From the NCBI RefSeq assembly GCF_003100395.1, contig NZ_CP029210.1:186001-250000 (forward strand): a stretch of 64,000 bases of DNA, given 5' to 3'. Position numbers and translations under genes: made by a program. The stretch comes from Aquabacterium olei (GTDB lineage: Bacteria > Pseudomonadota > Gammaproteobacteria > Burkholderiales > Burkholderiaceae_C). The notes beneath the pieces were generated by a model. That model was not told the DNA's origin. It made no database searches and worked only from the letters and a program-made list of their open reading frames with translations. This document shows, in pieces, positions 26,446 to 37,294 of the stretch (position 1 is the first letter of the stretch; every line of letters starts with the position of its first letter).

Positions 26446-26640
26446 TCGGCCTGAGCAGCAGAGTCGGTCTGCGTCATCGGTGTGTCACCCGCAAGGGGCA
26501 CCCTGCTGGCATGGCCGAGGTGGCGGTGTCGTCCGGATGGTCCGGCGCTCACCGAGTAAGTGGGGTCTCTCTGAACCATTGATGAGATCCCGGATGTGGG
26601 GCAAAGGCCCGCATCAACTGAAGCATTGAAAGGAATCGAA

Positions 26641-27111
26641 ATGCCTCGTCGTCGCGAAGTACCCAAGCGTGAAATCCTGCCCGATCCGAAGTTTGGTTCG
26701 GTCGAGCTGTCCAAGTTCATGAACGTGATCATGGAATCCGGCAAGAAGGCCGTTGCAGAGCGCATCATCTATGGCGCCCTGGAACAGGTCGAAAAGAAGG
26801 CCGGCAAGGATCCGCTGGAAATCTTCTCTGTCGCGCTGAACAACATCAAGCCCGTGGTGGAAGTGAAGTCCCGCCGCGTGGGTGGTGCGAACTACCAGGT
26901 TCCCGTTGAAGTTCGTCCCGCCCGTCGTATCGCCCTGGCGATGCGCTGGCTGAAGGAATCGTCGCGCAAGCGTTCCGAGAAGTCGATGGCCCAACGCCTG
27001 GCCAACGAGCTGCTGGAGGCCGCTGAAGGCCGCGGCGGCGCGATGAAGAAGCGTGACGAAGTGCACCGCATGGCCGAAGCCAACAAGGCTTTCTCGCACT
27101 TCCGCTTCTAA
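26641..27111 (+). CDS. rpsG: 30S ribosomal protein S7
   Basis: 156 residues, family length. S7 starts assembly of the 30S head and touches the E-site tRNA. It begins [20 protein letters not shown] and contains the conserved helix [20 protein letters not shown] 26641 follows AAAGGAATCG. In E. coli S7 represses this operon. fusA follows 84 bases later. Confidence 0.98.
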   Translation: MPRRREVPKREILPDPKFGSVELSKFMNVIMESGKKAVAERIIYGALEQVEKKAGKDPLEIFSVALNNIKPVVEVKSRRVGGANYQVPVEVRPARRIALAMRWLKESSRKRSEKSMAQRLANELLEAAEGRGGAMKKRDEVHRMAEANKAFSHFRF

Positions 27112-27195
27112 TTCACCACCTGCAGCCTGTCTGCAAACCGAGCGTCCGGCCTGCGAAATTCGCGGCCGGCGCTTTGTCCAATCTGGAGTGACCAC

Positions 27196-29298
27196 ATGGC
27201 ACGCAAGACCCCGATCGAGCGCTACCGCAATATCGGTATCTCGGCCCACATTGACGCCGGCAAGACCACCACGACCGAGCGCATCCTGTTCTACACCGGT
27301 GTGAACCACAAGATCGGTGAAGTGCACGAAGGTGCCGCCACCATGGACTGGATGGAGCAGGAACAAGAGCGCGGCATCACGATCACGTCGGCCGCGACGA
27401 CCTGCTTCTGGAAGGGCATGGACATGTCCTACCCGGAGCACCGCTTCAACATCATCGACACCCCGGGCCACGTCGACTTCACCATTGAAGTCGAGCGCTC
27501 GATGCGCGTGCTCGACGGCGCCTGCATGGTGTACTGCGCCGTGGGTGGCGTGCAGCCCCAGTCGGAAACCGTCTGGCGCCAGGCCAACAAGTACAAGGTG
27601 CCCCGCCTCGCGTTCGTCAACAAGATGGACCGCACCGGTGCGAACTTCTTCAAGGTCTATGACCAGATGCGCACCCGCCTGAAGGCCAACCCCGTGCCCG
27701 TGGTGATCCCCATCGGCGCGGAAGAAAACTTCAAGGGCGTCGTCGACCTCCTGAAGATGAAGGCCATCATCTGGGACGAAGCCTCGCAAGGCATGAAGTT
27801 CACCTTCGAGGACATCCCCGCCGAGCTGGTGGAAGATGCCAAGAAGTGGCGCGAGAACATGATCGAAGCCGCGGCCGAAGCGTCCGAAGAGCTGATGAAC
27901 AAGTACCTCGAGGAGGGTGAACTCTCCGAAGAGGAAATCAAGCTCGCGCTGCGCACCCGCACCATCAACGTTGAAATTCAACCGATGCTGTGCGGCACCG
28001 CCTTCAAGAACAAGGGCGTGCAGCGCATGCTCGACGCCGTGATCGACTACCTGCCTTCGCCGGTGGACATCCCGCCCGTGGGCGGCACGGACGACGACGA
28101 CCAGCCGACCACCCGCAAGGCCGACGACAGCGAGAAGTTTTCGGCGCTGGCGTTCAAGCTGATGACCGACCCGTACGTCGGCCAGCTGACCTTCGTGCGC
28201 GTGTACTCCGGCGTGCTGAACTCCGGCGACTCGGTCTTCAACCCGATCAAGGGCAAGAAAGAGCGCATCGGCCGTATCCTGCAGATGCACGCCAACGAGC
28301 GTGAAGAAATCAAGGAAATTCTGGCCGGTGACATCGCTGCCTGCGTGGGCCTGAAGGACGTGACCACCGGCGAAACGCTGTGTGATCCGGACGCCATCAT
28401 CACGCTGGAAAAGATGGTCTTCCCCGAGCCCGTGATCGCACAGGCTGTGGAACCCAAGACCAAGGCCGACCAGGAAAAGATGGGCATCGCCCTGTCGCGC
28501 CTGGCTGCTGAAGATCCCTCGTTCCGCGTGAAGACGGACGAAGAATCGGGTCAGACCATCATCGCCGGCATGGGCGAGCTCCACCTGGAAATCATCGTCG
28601 ACCGCATGAAGCGCGAATTCGGCGTGGAAGCCAACGTGGGCAAGCCCCAGGTTGCCTACCGCGAGACCATCCGCAAGAAGGTCACCGACGTCGAAGGCAA
28701 GTTCGTGCGTCAGTCGGGCGGCAAGGGCCAGTACGGTCACGTCGTGCTGACCGTCGAGCCGCAAGAGCCGGGCAAGGGCTTCGAATTCGTCGACGCCATC
28801 AAGGGCGGCGTGGTGCCCCGCGAGTACATCCCCGCGGTGGAAAAGGGCGTCATCGACACCCTGACCTCGGGCGTGCTGGCTGGCTACCCCGTGGTCGACG
28901 TCAAGGTCACCCTGACCTTCGGTTCGTATCACGATGTGGACTCGAACGAAAACGCCTTCAAGATGGCCGCTTCGATGGGCTTCAAGGAAGGTTGCCGCAA
29001 GGCCAACCCCGTGATCCTCGAGCCGATGATGGCCGTGGAAGTCGAGACGCCTGAAGACTACGCCGGCACCGTGATGGGCGACCTGTCCTCGCGTCGCGGC
29101 ATGGTCCAGGGCATGGACGACATGGTCGGCGGCGGCAAGGTCATCAAGGCCGAAGTCCCGCTGTCGGAAATGTTCGGCTACTCGACCAGCCTGCGCTCGG
29201 CCACCCAGGGTCGCGCCACCTACACGATGGAGTTCAAGCACTATTCGGAAGCCCCGAAGAACGTGGCTGACGCCATCGTCACGGCACGCGCCAAGTAA
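27196..29298 (+). CDS. fusA: Elongation factor G
   Basis: 700 residues. EF-G is the GTPase that drives translocation. G1 is AHIDAGKTT (about residues 17-25), switch region [13 protein letters not shown]3 DTPGH, G4 NKMD. Domains II-V follow, including the tip loop of domain IV. ATG 27196 follows CTGGAG. It lies between rpsG and tuf as in the standard str operon. Confidence 0.98.
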   Translation: MARKTPIERYRNIGISAHIDAGKTTTTERILFYTGVNHKIGEVHEGAATMDWMEQEQERGITITSAATTCFWKGMDMSYPEHRFNIIDTPGHVDFTIEVERSMRVLDGACMVYCAVGGVQPQSETVWRQANKYKVPRLAFVNKMDRTGANFFKVYDQMRTRLKANPVPVVIPIGAEENFKGVVDLLKMKAIIWDEASQGMKFTFEDIPAELVEDAKKWRENMIEAAAEASEELMNKYLEEGELSEEEIKLALRTRTINVEIQPMLCGTAFKNKGVQRMLDAVIDYLPSPVDIPPVGGTDDDDQPTTRKADDSEKFSALAFKLMTDPYVGQLTFVRVYSGVLNSGDSVFNPIKGKKERIGRILQMHANEREEIKEILAGDIAACVGLKDVTTGETLCDPDAIITLEKMVFPEPVIAQAVEPKTKADQEKMGIALSRLAAEDPSFRVKTDEESGQTIIAGMGELHLEIIVDRMKREFGVEANVGKPQVAYRETIRKKVTDVEGKFVRQSGGKGQYGHVVLTVEPQEPGKGFEFVDAIKGGVVPREYIPAVEKGVIDTLTSGVLAGYPVVDVKVTLTFGSYHDVDSNENAFKMAASMGFKEGCRKANPVILEPMMAVEVETPEDYAGTVMGDLSSRRGMVQGMDDMVGGGKVIKAEVPLSEMFGYSTSLRSATQGRATYTMEFKHYSEAPKNVADAIVTARAK

Positions 29299-29312
29299 TT
29301 CTTGATGCGCAC

Positions 29313-29349
29313 AGGCCCGGGTGCTAGCATCCGGGCCTCTCACTTTTGA
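29313..29349 (+). promoter_or_regulatory. Weak hairpin between fusA and tuf
   Basis: AGGCCCGG (29313-29320) pairs with CCGGGCCT (29331-29338) and is followed by CTCACTTTTGAG. The tail is poor in T, so I regard it as a pause or partial terminator rather than the end of the operon. Confidence 0.45.
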
Positions 29350-29455
29350 GCCGGTCTTCGGCGCCGCGTGATCGCGGTGGGCCTGCTGCCCATGGCAGGC
29401 CTGTGCCGGAAACCTTAAACCCGCATGGGCGACTGTTCTTTGTTTGGAGAAACAA

Positions 29456-30646
<1,191 letters not shown>

Positions 30647-30721
30647 TCGACATGACACCTGTCCGCCTTGCCGTTCTCGGCGGGCGGACGTCATCGTTCT
30701 TTTGATTGAAGGAAGTGTGTC

Positions 30722-31033
30722 ATGGCACAACAGAAGATCCGCATCCGCCTGAAGGCCTTCGATTACAAGCTGATCGACCAGTCGTCGGCTGAAATCGTCG
30801 AAACCGCCAAGCGTACCGGCGCCATCGTCAAGGGCCCCGTGCCCCTGCCGACCCGCCTGCAGCGCTTCGACATCCTGCGTTCGCCGCACGTCAACAAGAC
30901 GTCGCGCGACCAGTTCGAAATCCGCACGCACCAGCGTCTGATGGACATCGTCGACCCGACCGACAAGACGGTTGACGCCCTGATGAAGTTGGACCTGCCC
31001 GCTGGCGTGGACGTCGAAATCAAGCTGCAGTGA
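30722..31033 (+). CDS. rpsJ: 30S ribosomal protein S10
   Basis: 103 residues. S10 belongs to the 30S head and, as NusE, links NusG to the ribosome. It begins [19 protein letters not shown] and contains [22 protein letters not shown] 30722 follows GAAGGAAG. Unlike in E. coli, where it opens the S10 operon, here it follows tuf and is cut off from rplC by a terminator and a separate promoter. Confidence 0.98.
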   Translation: MAQQKIRIRLKAFDYKLIDQSSAEIVETAKRTGAIVKGPVPLPTRLQRFDILRSPHVNKTSRDQFEIRTHQRLMDIVDPTDKTVDALMKLDLPAGVDVEIKLQ

Positions 31034-31040
31034 TGTGGCT

Positions 31041-31106
31041 GACACCTGAGGCCTTTGGCAGCAGGTGTCCCGACGCAAAGGCCTCTTCGGAGGCCTTTTC
31101 TCTTTT
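31041..31106 (+). promoter_or_regulatory. Terminator with competing upstream pairing after rpsJ
   Basis: The terminator pairs AAAGGCCTC (31077-31085) with GAGGCCTTT (31090-31098) around a TTCG loop and has the tail TCTCTTTT. Just upstream, hairpin GACACCTG/CAGGTGTC (31041-31048 with 31062-31069) carries a second copy of GAGGCCTTT at 31048-31056. That copy could pair with the terminator's 5' arm instead, so the two folds exclude each other. The layout looks like an attenuator. Confidence 0.65.
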
Positions 31107-31141
31107 CCGGCAGGGCAGTGGCGGTGCGCGTCACGCGCCGC

Positions 31142-31170
31142 TTGCACGGAAATGCAGCGTTTGATATAGT
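31142..31170 (+). promoter_or_regulatory. Sigma70-type promoter for rplC-rpsQ
   Basis: TTGCAC (31142-31147), 17-base spacer, TATAGT (31165-31170). The mRNA leader is about 165 bases. It contains GGTGG...CCACC near 31255-31275 and a hairpin GGCCCCC/TGGGGCT (about 31318-31335) just ahead of the rplC ribosome-binding site. The 311-base gap rpsJ-rplC holds no gene. Confidence 0.7.
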
Positions 31171-31344
31171 CGTGGGCTTTCCCGCATTGGGCGGGTTGCG
31201 CGTTGCCGTCTTTCGGAGGGTGGCGAGCAGTCCGAGCGGTGTGGAAACTCGACGGTGGTCGCCTGGCGGCCACCACCCCAGTCAGCCCGGCCAATCGTTG
31301 TCGGGTATGTGTAAAAGGCCCCCATGTGGGGCTGGAGAAAAACC

Positions 31345-32019
31345 ATGAGTCTTAGCAATCGCCTCGGATTGCTGGGCCGCAAGGTGGGCATGATGCGCAT
31401 CTACACGGACGACGGCGACGCCGTGCCCGTGACGGTGCTGGATGTGTCCAACAACCGCGTGGCTCAGGTCAAAACCGTTGAGACCGACGGCTACACCGCC
31501 CTCCAGGTGGTGTTCGGTGCCCGCAAGGCATCGCGCGTGACCAAGCCTGAAGCTGGTCACCTGGCCAAGGCGGGTGTCGAAGCCGGTGAATTCGTCAAGG
31601 AATTCCGCGTCGCCCCCGAAGTCGCTGCCGAGTACAAGGCTGGCACCACGATCGCTCCCACCGCGCTGTTCGCAGCCGGTCAACTGGTTGACGTGCAGGG
31701 CACCTCGATCGGTAAGGGCTTCGCTGGCACCATCAAGCGCCACAACTTCGGTTCGCAGCGTGCCTCGCACGGTAACTCGCGTTCGCACAACGTTCCGGGC
31801 TCCATCTCGATGGCCCAGGATCCGGGCCGCGTGTTCCCCGGCAAGCGCATGTCTGGTCACATGGGTGACGAGACTGTGACCACGCAGAACCTCGATATCG
31901 TGCGCGTTGACGAAGCCCGTCAACTGCTGCTGGTCAAGGGTGCTGTGCCCGGCGCAAAGGGTGGCCTCGTCACCGTGCGTCCGGCCGTGAAGGTCAAGCT
32001 CAAGAAAGGAGCCAACTGA
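31345..32019 (+). CDS. rplC: 50S ribosomal protein L3
   Basis: 224 residues. L3 is an early 23S rRNA binder reaching towards the peptidyl-transferase centre. It starts [20 protein letters not shown] at ATG 31345, preceded by GGAGAAAAACC. The central extension [20 protein letters not shown] is conserved and includes the usual glutamine-methylation site region. Its stop overlaps the rplD ATG by one base. Confidence 0.98.
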   Translation: MSLSNRLGLLGRKVGMMRIYTDDGDAVPVTVLDVSNNRVAQVKTVETDGYTALQVVFGARKASRVTKPEAGHLAKAGVEAGEFVKEFRVAPEVAAEYKAGTTIAPTALFAAGQLVDVQGTSIGKGFAGTIKRHNFGSQRASHGNSRSHNVPGSISMAQDPGRVFPGKRMSGHMGDETVTTQNLDIVRVDEARQLLLVKGAVPGAKGGLVTVRPAVKVKLKKGAN

Positions 32020-32642
32020 TGGCGCAGCTCGAGCTCCTGAACGAACAAGGTCAGGCCACCGCCAAGGTGGAAGCCTCTGACGTCGTGTTCGGTCGCGAAT
32101 ACAACGAAGCCCTGGTGCACCAGGTCGTGGTGGCCTACCAGGCCAACGCCCGCCAAGGCACCCGTGCTCAGAAGGACCGTGAAACGGTCAAGCACACCAC
32201 GAAGAAGCCGTGGCGTCAAAAGGGTACGGGCCGCGCTCGTGCCGGTATGTCGTCCTCGCCGCTGTGGCGTGGGGGTGGTCGGATTTTCCCGAACAGCCCG
32301 GACGAAAACTTCACCCACAAGGTCAACAAGAAGATGTACCGCGCCGGCATGGCCGCCATCTTCTCGCAGCTGGCCCGTGAAGGCCGCCTGGCCGTGGTGG
32401 ACTCGATCTCGATCGAAGCCCCCAAGACCAAGCTGCTCGCTGCCAAGCTGAAGGCCCTGAATCTGGACCACGTGCTGGTGATCGCCGACACCGTCGACGA
32501 CAACCTGGCACTGGCCTCGCGCAATCTGCCGAACGTGCTGGTTGTCGAGCCCCGTTACGCCGATCCCCTGTCGCTGGTCTTCTACAAGAAGGTCCTCGTG
32601 ACCAAGGGCGCGATCGCCAAGCTGCAGGAGATGTTCGCATGA
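32019..32642 (+). CDS. rplD: 50S ribosomal protein L4
   Basis: 207 residues. L4 lines the exit tunnel through its extended loop, here [20 protein letters not shown] (about residues 63-82), and in E. coli it represses the S10 operon. ATG 32019 follows AAAGGAGCC and overlaps the rplC stop; the stop overlaps rplW (ATGA). Confidence 0.98.
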   Translation: MAQLELLNEQGQATAKVEASDVVFGREYNEALVHQVVVAYQANARQGTRAQKDRETVKHTTKKPWRQKGTGRARAGMSSSPLWRGGGRIFPNSPDENFTHKVNKKMYRAGMAAIFSQLAREGRLAVVDSISIEAPKTKLLAAKLKALNLDHVLVIADTVDDNLALASRNLPNVLVVEPRYADPLSLVFYKKVLVTKGAIAKLQEMFA

Positions 32643-32950
32643 GCACTCTGAAATTCGATGAAGGCCGCCTGATGCAGGTGCTGGTCGCTCCGATCGTGTC
32701 GGAGAAGGCCACCAGCGCTGCCGAACGGGGCCAGGTGATGTTCAAGGTGCTGCGCGACGCCACCAAGCCCGAGATCAAGGCCGCTGTCGAGCTGCTGTTC
32801 AAGGTCGAAGTGAAGTCGGTGCAAGTCCTGAACCAGAAGGGCAAGACCAAGCGCTTCGGTGGCCGTGTCGGCCGTCGTGACCACGTCAAGAAGGCCTTCG
32901 TGGCCCTGAAGGACGGTCAAGAGCTGAACTTCTCCGGGGAGGCCGCGTAA
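32639..32950 (+). CDS. rplW: 50S ribosomal protein L23
   Basis: 103 residues. L23 lies at the tunnel exit and docks trigger factor and SRP. It contains [20 protein letters not shown] and the loop [19 protein letters not shown]. It starts inside the rplD stop (ATGA), and rplB begins 2 bases after its stop. Confidence 0.98.
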   Translation: MSTLKFDEGRLMQVLVAPIVSEKATSAAERGQVMFKVLRDATKPEIKAAVELLFKVEVKSVQVLNQKGKTKRFGGRVGRRDHVKKAFVALKDGQELNFSGEAA

Positions 32951-32952
32951 TC

Positions 32953-33777
32953 ATGGCTGTCGTCAAAGTCAAACCGACCTCGCCCGGCCGCCGTGGCGTG
33001 GTGAAGGTGGTGCACAAGCACCTCCACAAGGGCAAGCCGGAAGCTTCGCTGCTGGAACCCCAGAAGCAGAACGCCGGCCGCAACAACAACGGTCGCATCA
33101 CGATGCGCCACAAGGGCGGTGGTCACAAGCACCACTACCGCGTGGTCGACTTCGTGCGCAACAAGGATGGCATCCCCGCAAAGGTGGAGCGCATCGAGTA
33201 CGACCCGAACCGCACGGCTCACATCGCTCTGGTGTGCTATGCCGACGGCGAGCGTCGCTACATCATCGCCCCGCGCGGCCTGCAGGCCGGCGCCACCGTG
33301 ATCAGCGGCTCGGAAGCCCCGATCAAGGCCGGCAACACGCTGCCCATCCGCAACATCCCCGTGGGCTCGACCATCCACAACATCGAACTGCTGCCTGGCA
33401 AGGGCGGTCAGATCGCTCGTTCGGCTGGCACCTCGGCTGTTCTGATGGCCCGGGAAGGCACCTACGCTCAGATCCGTCTGCGCTCGGGTGAAGTCCGCAA
33501 GGTGCACATCGAATGCCGCGCCACCCTCGGTGAAGTGAGCAACGAAGAGCACAGCCTGCGTCAATACGGCAAGGCCGGTGCCATCCGCTGGAAGGGCATC
33601 CGCCCGACCGTGCGTGGCGTCGCCATGAACCCTGTCGACCACCCGCACGGTGGTGGCGAGGGCCGTACTGGTGAAGGTCAGGTCCCTGTGTCGCCGTGGA
33701 ACACGATGACGAAGGGCTACCGCACCCGCAACAATAAGCGCACGCAGACGTTCATCGTTTCGCGTCGCAAGAAGTAA
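32953..33777 (+). CDS. rplB: 50S ribosomal protein L2
   Basis: 274 residues. L2 supports the peptidyl-transferase centre; the signature [15 protein letters not shown] (about residues 227-241) with the key His is intact. It begins [19 protein letters not shown]. It lies in the tight run rplW-rplB-rpsS. Confidence 0.98.
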   Translation: MAVVKVKPTSPGRRGVVKVVHKHLHKGKPEASLLEPQKQNAGRNNNGRITMRHKGGGHKHHYRVVDFVRNKDGIPAKVERIEYDPNRTAHIALVCYADGERRYIIAPRGLQAGATVISGSEAPIKAGNTLPIRNIPVGSTIHNIELLPGKGGQIARSAGTSAVLMAREGTYAQIRLRSGEVRKVHIECRATLGEVSNEEHSLRQYGKAGAIRWKGIRPTVRGVAMNPVDHPHGGGEGRTGEGQVPVSPWNTMTKGYRTRNNKRTQTFIVSRRKK

Positions 33778-33790
33778 GAGGTAGGCTGAA

Positions 33791-34066
33791 ATGGCTCGTT
33801 CTCTGAAAAAGGGTCCCTTCGTGGATCACCATCTGCTGGCCAAGGTTGAGAAGGCTGTGTCCATCAAGGACAAGAAGCCCGTCAAGACCTGGTCGCGTCG
33901 CTCGACCATCCTGCCTGAGTTCATCGGCCTGACCATTGCTGTGCACAACGGCAAGCAGCACGTGCCTGTGTACATCCAGGACCAGATGGTCGGCCACAAG
34001 CTCGGCGAGTTCGCCCTGACCCGTACGTTCAAGGGTCACCCTGGCGACAAGAAAGCCAAGAAATAA
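33791..34066 (+). CDS. rpsS: 30S ribosomal protein S19
   Basis: 91 residues. S19 forms the head complex with S13. The motif [15 protein letters not shown] and the segment [20 protein letters not shown] are standard. ATG 33791 follows AGAGGTAG. Confidence 0.98.
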   Translation: MARSLKKGPFVDHHLLAKVEKAVSIKDKKPVKTWSRRSTILPEFIGLTIAVHNGKQHVPVYIQDQMVGHKLGEFALTRTFKGHPGDKKAKK

Positions 34067-34078
34067 GGAGCAGCTGCG

Positions 34079-34408
34079 ATGGAAACGAAAGCAATCGTTC
34101 GCGGCGTTCGTCTGTCGGTCGACAAGGGTCGACTGGTGGCCGATCTCATCCGTGGCAAGAAGGTCGATCAGGCCCTCAACATCCTTGAGTTCACTCAGAA
34201 GAAGGCTGCCGGCATCATCAAGAAGGCACTGGAATCTGCGATCGCCAACGCCGAGCACAACGACGGCGCTGACATCGACGAACTGAAGGTCAAGACCATT
34301 TATGTGGAGCAAGGCGCCACGCTGAAGCGTTTCACCGCCCGTGCAAAGGGCCGTGGCAACCGCATCAGCAAGCCGACCTGCCACATTTATGTGACCGTGG
34401 GCAACTGA
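34079..34408 (+). CDS. rplV: 50S ribosomal protein L22
   Basis: 109 residues. Its beta-hairpin, [20 protein letters not shown] (about residues 80-99), reaches the tunnel constriction. ATG 34079 follows AAGGAGCAGC. It lies 12 bases after rpsS. Confidence 0.98.
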   Translation: METKAIVRGVRLSVDKGRLVADLIRGKKVDQALNILEFTQKKAAGIIKKALESAIANAEHNDGADIDELKVKTIYVEQGATLKRFTARAKGRGNRISKPTCHIYVTVGN

Positions 34409-34422
34409 GCGAGAGGCTGATC

Positions 34423-35280
34423 ATGGGACAGAAAATCCATCCGACCGGCTTCCGCCTGGCCGTCACCCGCAACTGGGCATCGCGTTGGTACGCCACCAAT
34501 CGCAATTTCGCCTCGATGCTGGCTGAAGACCTGGAAGTCCGCGAATTCCTGAAGAAGAAGCTCAAGAACGCGGCTGTGTCGCGCATCTTGATCGAGCGTC
34601 CTGCCAAGAGCGCCCGCATCACCATTTTCTCGGCACGTCCGGGCGTGGTGATCGGCAAGAAGGGCGAGGACATCGAGAACCTGAAGGTCGAACTGGCCAA
34701 GCGTCTGAATTGCCCGGTCTCGGTGAACATCGAAGAAGTGCGCAAGCCTGAAGTCGATGCTCAGCTGATCGCCGATTCGATCACGCAGCAGCTGGAAAAG
34801 CGGATCATGTTCCGTCGCGCCATGAAGCGTGCGATGCAGAACGCGATGCGCCTGGGCGCCCAGGGCATCAAGATCATGTCCGCCGGCCGTCTGAACGGCA
34901 TCGAAATCGCCCGTACCGAGTGGTATCGCGAAGGCCGCGTGCCTCTGCACACCCTCAAGGCCGACATCGACTATGGCTTCTCCGAAGCCCACACCACCTA
35001 CGGTGTGATCGGTGTGAAGGTCTGGGTCTACCGTGGTGACCGCCTGGCCAATGGCGAAGCCCCGGTGCTCAAGGGTGACGACCGCGAAGACGACCGTCGC
35101 AACCGCCGTGGCCCGCGTGGCGACCGCCCGAACGACCGTCGTGGTCCGCGTGGTGGTGCCGGCCGTGGTGCCCCGCGCGCTGATGGCGCTCCGGCCGATG
35201 GCAGCGACAAGGCTGCCGCAGCTGGCGCCGGTGCCCGCGTTCGCAAGGCAGCCCCGGCTGCCGAAGCGAAAGGAGAATAA
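34423..35280 (+). CDS. rpsC: 30S ribosomal protein S3 with extended charged tail
   Basis: 285 residues, about 50 longer than the E. coli protein (233). S3 shapes the mRNA entry tunnel; the KH domain (about residues 40-110, with [18 protein letters not shown]) and the C-terminal domain up to [13 protein letters not shown] are normal. From about residue 215 onward it is followed by a disordered tail of Asp/Arg, then RGPRGD-type and Ala-rich repeats. Longer S3 tails are common in betaproteobacteria. rplP begins 2 bases after the stop. Confidence 0.97.
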   Translation: MGQKIHPTGFRLAVTRNWASRWYATNRNFASMLAEDLEVREFLKKKLKNAAVSRILIERPAKSARITIFSARPGVVIGKKGEDIENLKVELAKRLNCPVSVNIEEVRKPEVDAQLIADSITQQLEKRIMFRRAMKRAMQNAMRLGAQGIKIMSAGRLNGIEIARTEWYREGRVPLHTLKADIDYGFSEAHTTYGVIGVKVWVYRGDRLANGEAPVLKGDDREDDRRNRRGPRGDRPNDRRGPRGGAGRGAPRADGAPADGSDKAAAAGAGARVRKAAPAAEAKGE

Positions 35281-35282
35281 GC

Positions 35283-35699
35283 ATGCTGCAACCTAACCGT
35301 CGCAAGTTCCGCAAGGAGCACAAGGGCCGTAACACGGGTGTCGCCACCCGTGGCGCCGATGTGTCCTTCGGCGATTTCGGCCTGAAGGCCACTGAGCGTG
35401 GTCGCATCACCGCTCGTCAGATCGAAGCTGCTCGTCGTGCGATTTCGCGTCACGTGAAGCGTGGCGGCCGCATCTTCATCCGCATCTTCCCGGACAAGCC
35501 GATCTCGAACAAGCCGGCTGAAGTCCGTATGGGTAACGGCAAGGGTAACGTGGAGTACTACGTGGCTGAAATTCAGCCCGGCAAGGTGCTGTACGAGATC
35601 CAGGGTGTGCCCGAGCAACTCGCACGCGAAGCGTTCAAGCTGGCTGCCGCCAAGCTGCCGCTGAGCACGACCTTCGTCGGTCGCGAGTTCGGCATCTGA
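35283..35699 (+). CDS. rplP: 50S ribosomal protein L16
   Basis: 138 residues. L16 organises the A-site region of 23S rRNA. It begins [19 protein letters not shown] and contains the conserved region [15 protein letters not shown] and [18 protein letters not shown] 35283 lies just after the rpsC stop. Confidence 0.98.
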   Translation: MLQPNRRKFRKEHKGRNTGVATRGADVSFGDFGLKATERGRITARQIEAARRAISRHVKRGGRIFIRIFPDKPISNKPAEVRMGNGKGNVEYYVAEIQPGKVLYEIQGVPEQLAREAFKLAAAKLPLSTTFVGREFGI

Positions 35700-35721
35700 T
35701 TTGACGCGCAAGGAGAAAGAT

Positions 35722-35928
35722 ATGGCGAAAGCCTCTGAATTGCGCGCCAAGGATGTGGCCGCACTGGAAACCGAAATCAAGGACCTGCTGAAGGCCCACT
35801 TCAACCTGCGCATGCAGCGTGGGACCCAGCAGCTCAACGACACCTCTGCTCTGGGCAAGACTCGTCGCGACATCGCTCGCGCCAAGACGATCCTGGCTCA
35901 GAAGAAGAAGGAAGGAGCCGCCCAATGA
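35722..35928 (+). CDS. rpmC: 50S ribosomal protein L29
   Basis: 68 residues. A two-helix protein near the tunnel exit. I chose ATG 35722 ([19 protein letters not shown]) because AAGGAG stands at 35710-35715; the open frame further upstream starts with TTG before that site. Contains the family motif [14 protein letters not shown]. The stop overlaps the rpsQ start (ATGA). Confidence 0.97.
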   Translation: MAKASELRAKDVAALETEIKDLLKAHFNLRMQRGTQQLNDTSALGKTRRDIARAKTILAQKKKEGAAQ

Positions 35929-36194
35929 CGGAAGCTCAAACCAAAGTGGTTCGCAGCCTGGTTGGCAAGGTCGTCTCTGACGCCCGCAACAAGACCGTGA
36001 CCGTGCTCGTCGAGCGTCGTGTGAAGCACGAGCTCTACGGCAAGATCGTGGCCAAGTCGCGCAAGTACCACGCTCACGACGAAAACAACGAGTTCAAGCT
36101 CGGTGACGTCGTCGAGATCACGGAAAGCCGTCCGCTGTCGAAGACCAAGAGCTGGGTTGTGTCCCGTCTGGTCGAGAAGGCTCCGGCGATCTGA
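35925..36194 (+). CDS. rpsQ: 30S ribosomal protein S17
   Basis: 89 residues. An OB-fold 16S rRNA binder with the motif [18 protein letters not shown] and [20 protein letters not shown]. It is the last gene of this ribosomal block: rplN, rplX and the rest of the spc operon, which usually follow, are not in the window. Three hairpins, the last a strong terminator, come next. Confidence 0.98.
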   Translation: MTEAQTKVVRSLVGKVVSDARNKTVTVLVERRVKHELYGKIVAKSRKYHAHDENNEFKLGDVVEITESRPLSKTKSWVVSRLVEKAPAI

Positions 36195-36208
36195 TCACCG
36201 CCTGTAAA

Positions 36209-36311
36209 CGATCCCACTGAAAGGTGGGATCGCCCCGGCGACACCGGGGCCAAAACCTTGGTGTCGTCCCGGAAAACCGGCCTGCCAGTCATACTGGCGG
36301 CCGGTTTTTTT
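36209..36311 (+). terminator. Triple hairpin with strong terminator after rpsQ
   Basis: Hairpin 1 pairs CGATCCCAC with GTGGGATCG (36209-36232). Hairpin 2 pairs CCCCGG with CCGGGG (36233-36249). The terminator pairs AAAACCGGCC (36273-36282) and GCCAG (36284-36288) with CTGGC and GGCCGGTTTT (36294-36308), T83 bulged, and ends in a run of seven T. Confidence 0.85.
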
Positions 36312-36344
36312 CATTTCCAACCCTCTTTCTCCGGAGACCTTCCC

Positions 36345-36851
36345 ATGATCCAAGTTGGTGACAAGCTGCCTGCCGCGACCTTGTTCGAGTACATCGAGGT
36401 GGAGGGCAACGGCTGCAGTCTCGGCCCGAACGCCTTCGACGTCCAGAAGGAAACGGCCGGCAAGACGGTCGCCATCTTCGGTCTCCCGGGGGCCTTCACG
36501 CCGACGTGTTCGGCGCAGCATGCGCCGGGCTACATCGCACAGGCAGACGCATTCAAGGCCGCCGGCGTGGACGAGATCTGGTGCGTGTCGGTGAACGACG
36601 CCTTCGTGATGGGCGCGTGGGGCCGTGAACTGAAGGCCGCTGGCAAGGTGCGTTTCATGGCCGATGGCAGCGCCGAGTTCGCCAAGGCGACCGGCCTGGT
36701 GCTGGACCTGACCGCCAAGGGATTGGGCCTTCGCTCGGGCCGCTACTCGATGCTGGTCAAGGATGGTGTGGTGACCGCGCTGAACGACGAGAAGGGCGGT
36801 GGCTACGCGGTGAGCGACGCGGACACACTGCTCAAGCAGATCAAGGGCTGA
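36345..36851 (+). CDS. Prx5-type peroxiredoxin
   Basis: 168 residues. A thiol peroxidase that reduces hydrogen peroxide and organic peroxides. The peroxidatic site is in GLPGAFTPTCSAQHAPGY (about residues 44-61), with the Thr/Pro/Cys triad. No glutaredoxin domain is fused, so an external thiol donor is needed. ATG 36345 follows CCGGAGACC; longer in-frame starts lie inside the rpsQ terminator. Single gene with its own terminator; its promoter is not evident. Confidence 0.92.
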   Translation: MIQVGDKLPAATLFEYIEVEGNGCSLGPNAFDVQKETAGKTVAIFGLPGAFTPTCSAQHAPGYIAQADAFKAAGVDEIWCVSVNDAFVMGAWGRELKAAGKVRFMADGSAEFAKATGLVLDLTAKGLGLRSGRYSMLVKDGVVTALNDEKGGGYAVSDADTLLKQIKG

Positions 36852-36906
36852 GTACTCGGTCGCTTCGGCGACCGACGCGACGGCCGGGCCCTCCCGGTCC
36901 GAGCAC

Positions 36907-36935
36907 AAGGCGTTGCCGGCGGCAGCGCCTTTTTT
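36907..36935 (+). terminator. Rho-independent terminator after peroxiredoxin
   Basis: AAGGCGTTGCC pairs with GGCAGCGCCTT around a GGC loop, followed by TTTT. Confidence 0.8.
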
Positions 36936-37013
36936 CATGCCGGTTGCGGTCCGCCGGCGCCTGGGGCGGGCGGGCTGTCGAACGTGAGAGGTCGGGCGTC
37001 GAGTTGACGGCCA

Positions 37014-37039
37014 GGGCTCAGGGCTCAGGACTCAGGACT
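37014..37039 (+). repeat. Short heptamer tandem repeat
   Basis: Four imperfect heptamers: gggctca, gggctca, ggactca, ggacta. They lie in the 443-base gap between the peroxiredoxin and preT, which otherwise holds only the terminator and the RutR-type site. No gene was recognised in this gap. Confidence 0.6.
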
Positions 37040-37254
37040 AACGGCGCCATCTTTCGATGGCCCGCGGACGCACCACGCCCGTTGGGTGGTGATGCGATGG
37101 TGCACCGCTCGCGCTGCGTTGGTGCGGCGTAGGGATGGCCGGATGCGTCACGTGCCCGACACCGGTGCGTCCGGCCGCATCGGAACCACGCACACAGGGC
37201 GGCAAAGCACGTACGAGCCCTGGCACGGTTTGCGCATACACCTGACCCAAGAAC

Positions 37255-37270
37255 CTGACCAATTGGTCAG
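37255..37270. promoter_or_regulatory. RutR-type operator upstream of preT
   Basis: Perfect 16-base palindrome CTGACCAATTGGTCAG. It fits the RutR consensus TTGACCANNTGGTCAA at 14 of 16 positions counting the two free bases. It ends 24 bases before the preT start codon. A TetR-family RutR-like gene lies at 43120-43752. Confidence 0.75.
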
Positions 37271-37294
37271 GATGTTGAGTCAAAGGAGCCCCCC

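Noticed and set aside
29313..29349. Operon-ending terminator between fusA and tuf
   Set aside because: The stem lacks a T tract, and fusA-tuf are usually co-transcribed; kept only as a weak pause site.
37038..37283. Possible 81-codon minus-strand gene across the RutR-type operator
   Set aside because: No ribosome-binding site, Arg/Pro-rich sequence, and it would run through the operator and the gap repeats.
36195..37294. Junction of a mobile element after rpsQ, explaining the missing spc genes
   Set aside because: No transposase, inverted terminal repeats, target duplication or composition shift; the peroxiredoxin gene looks native.
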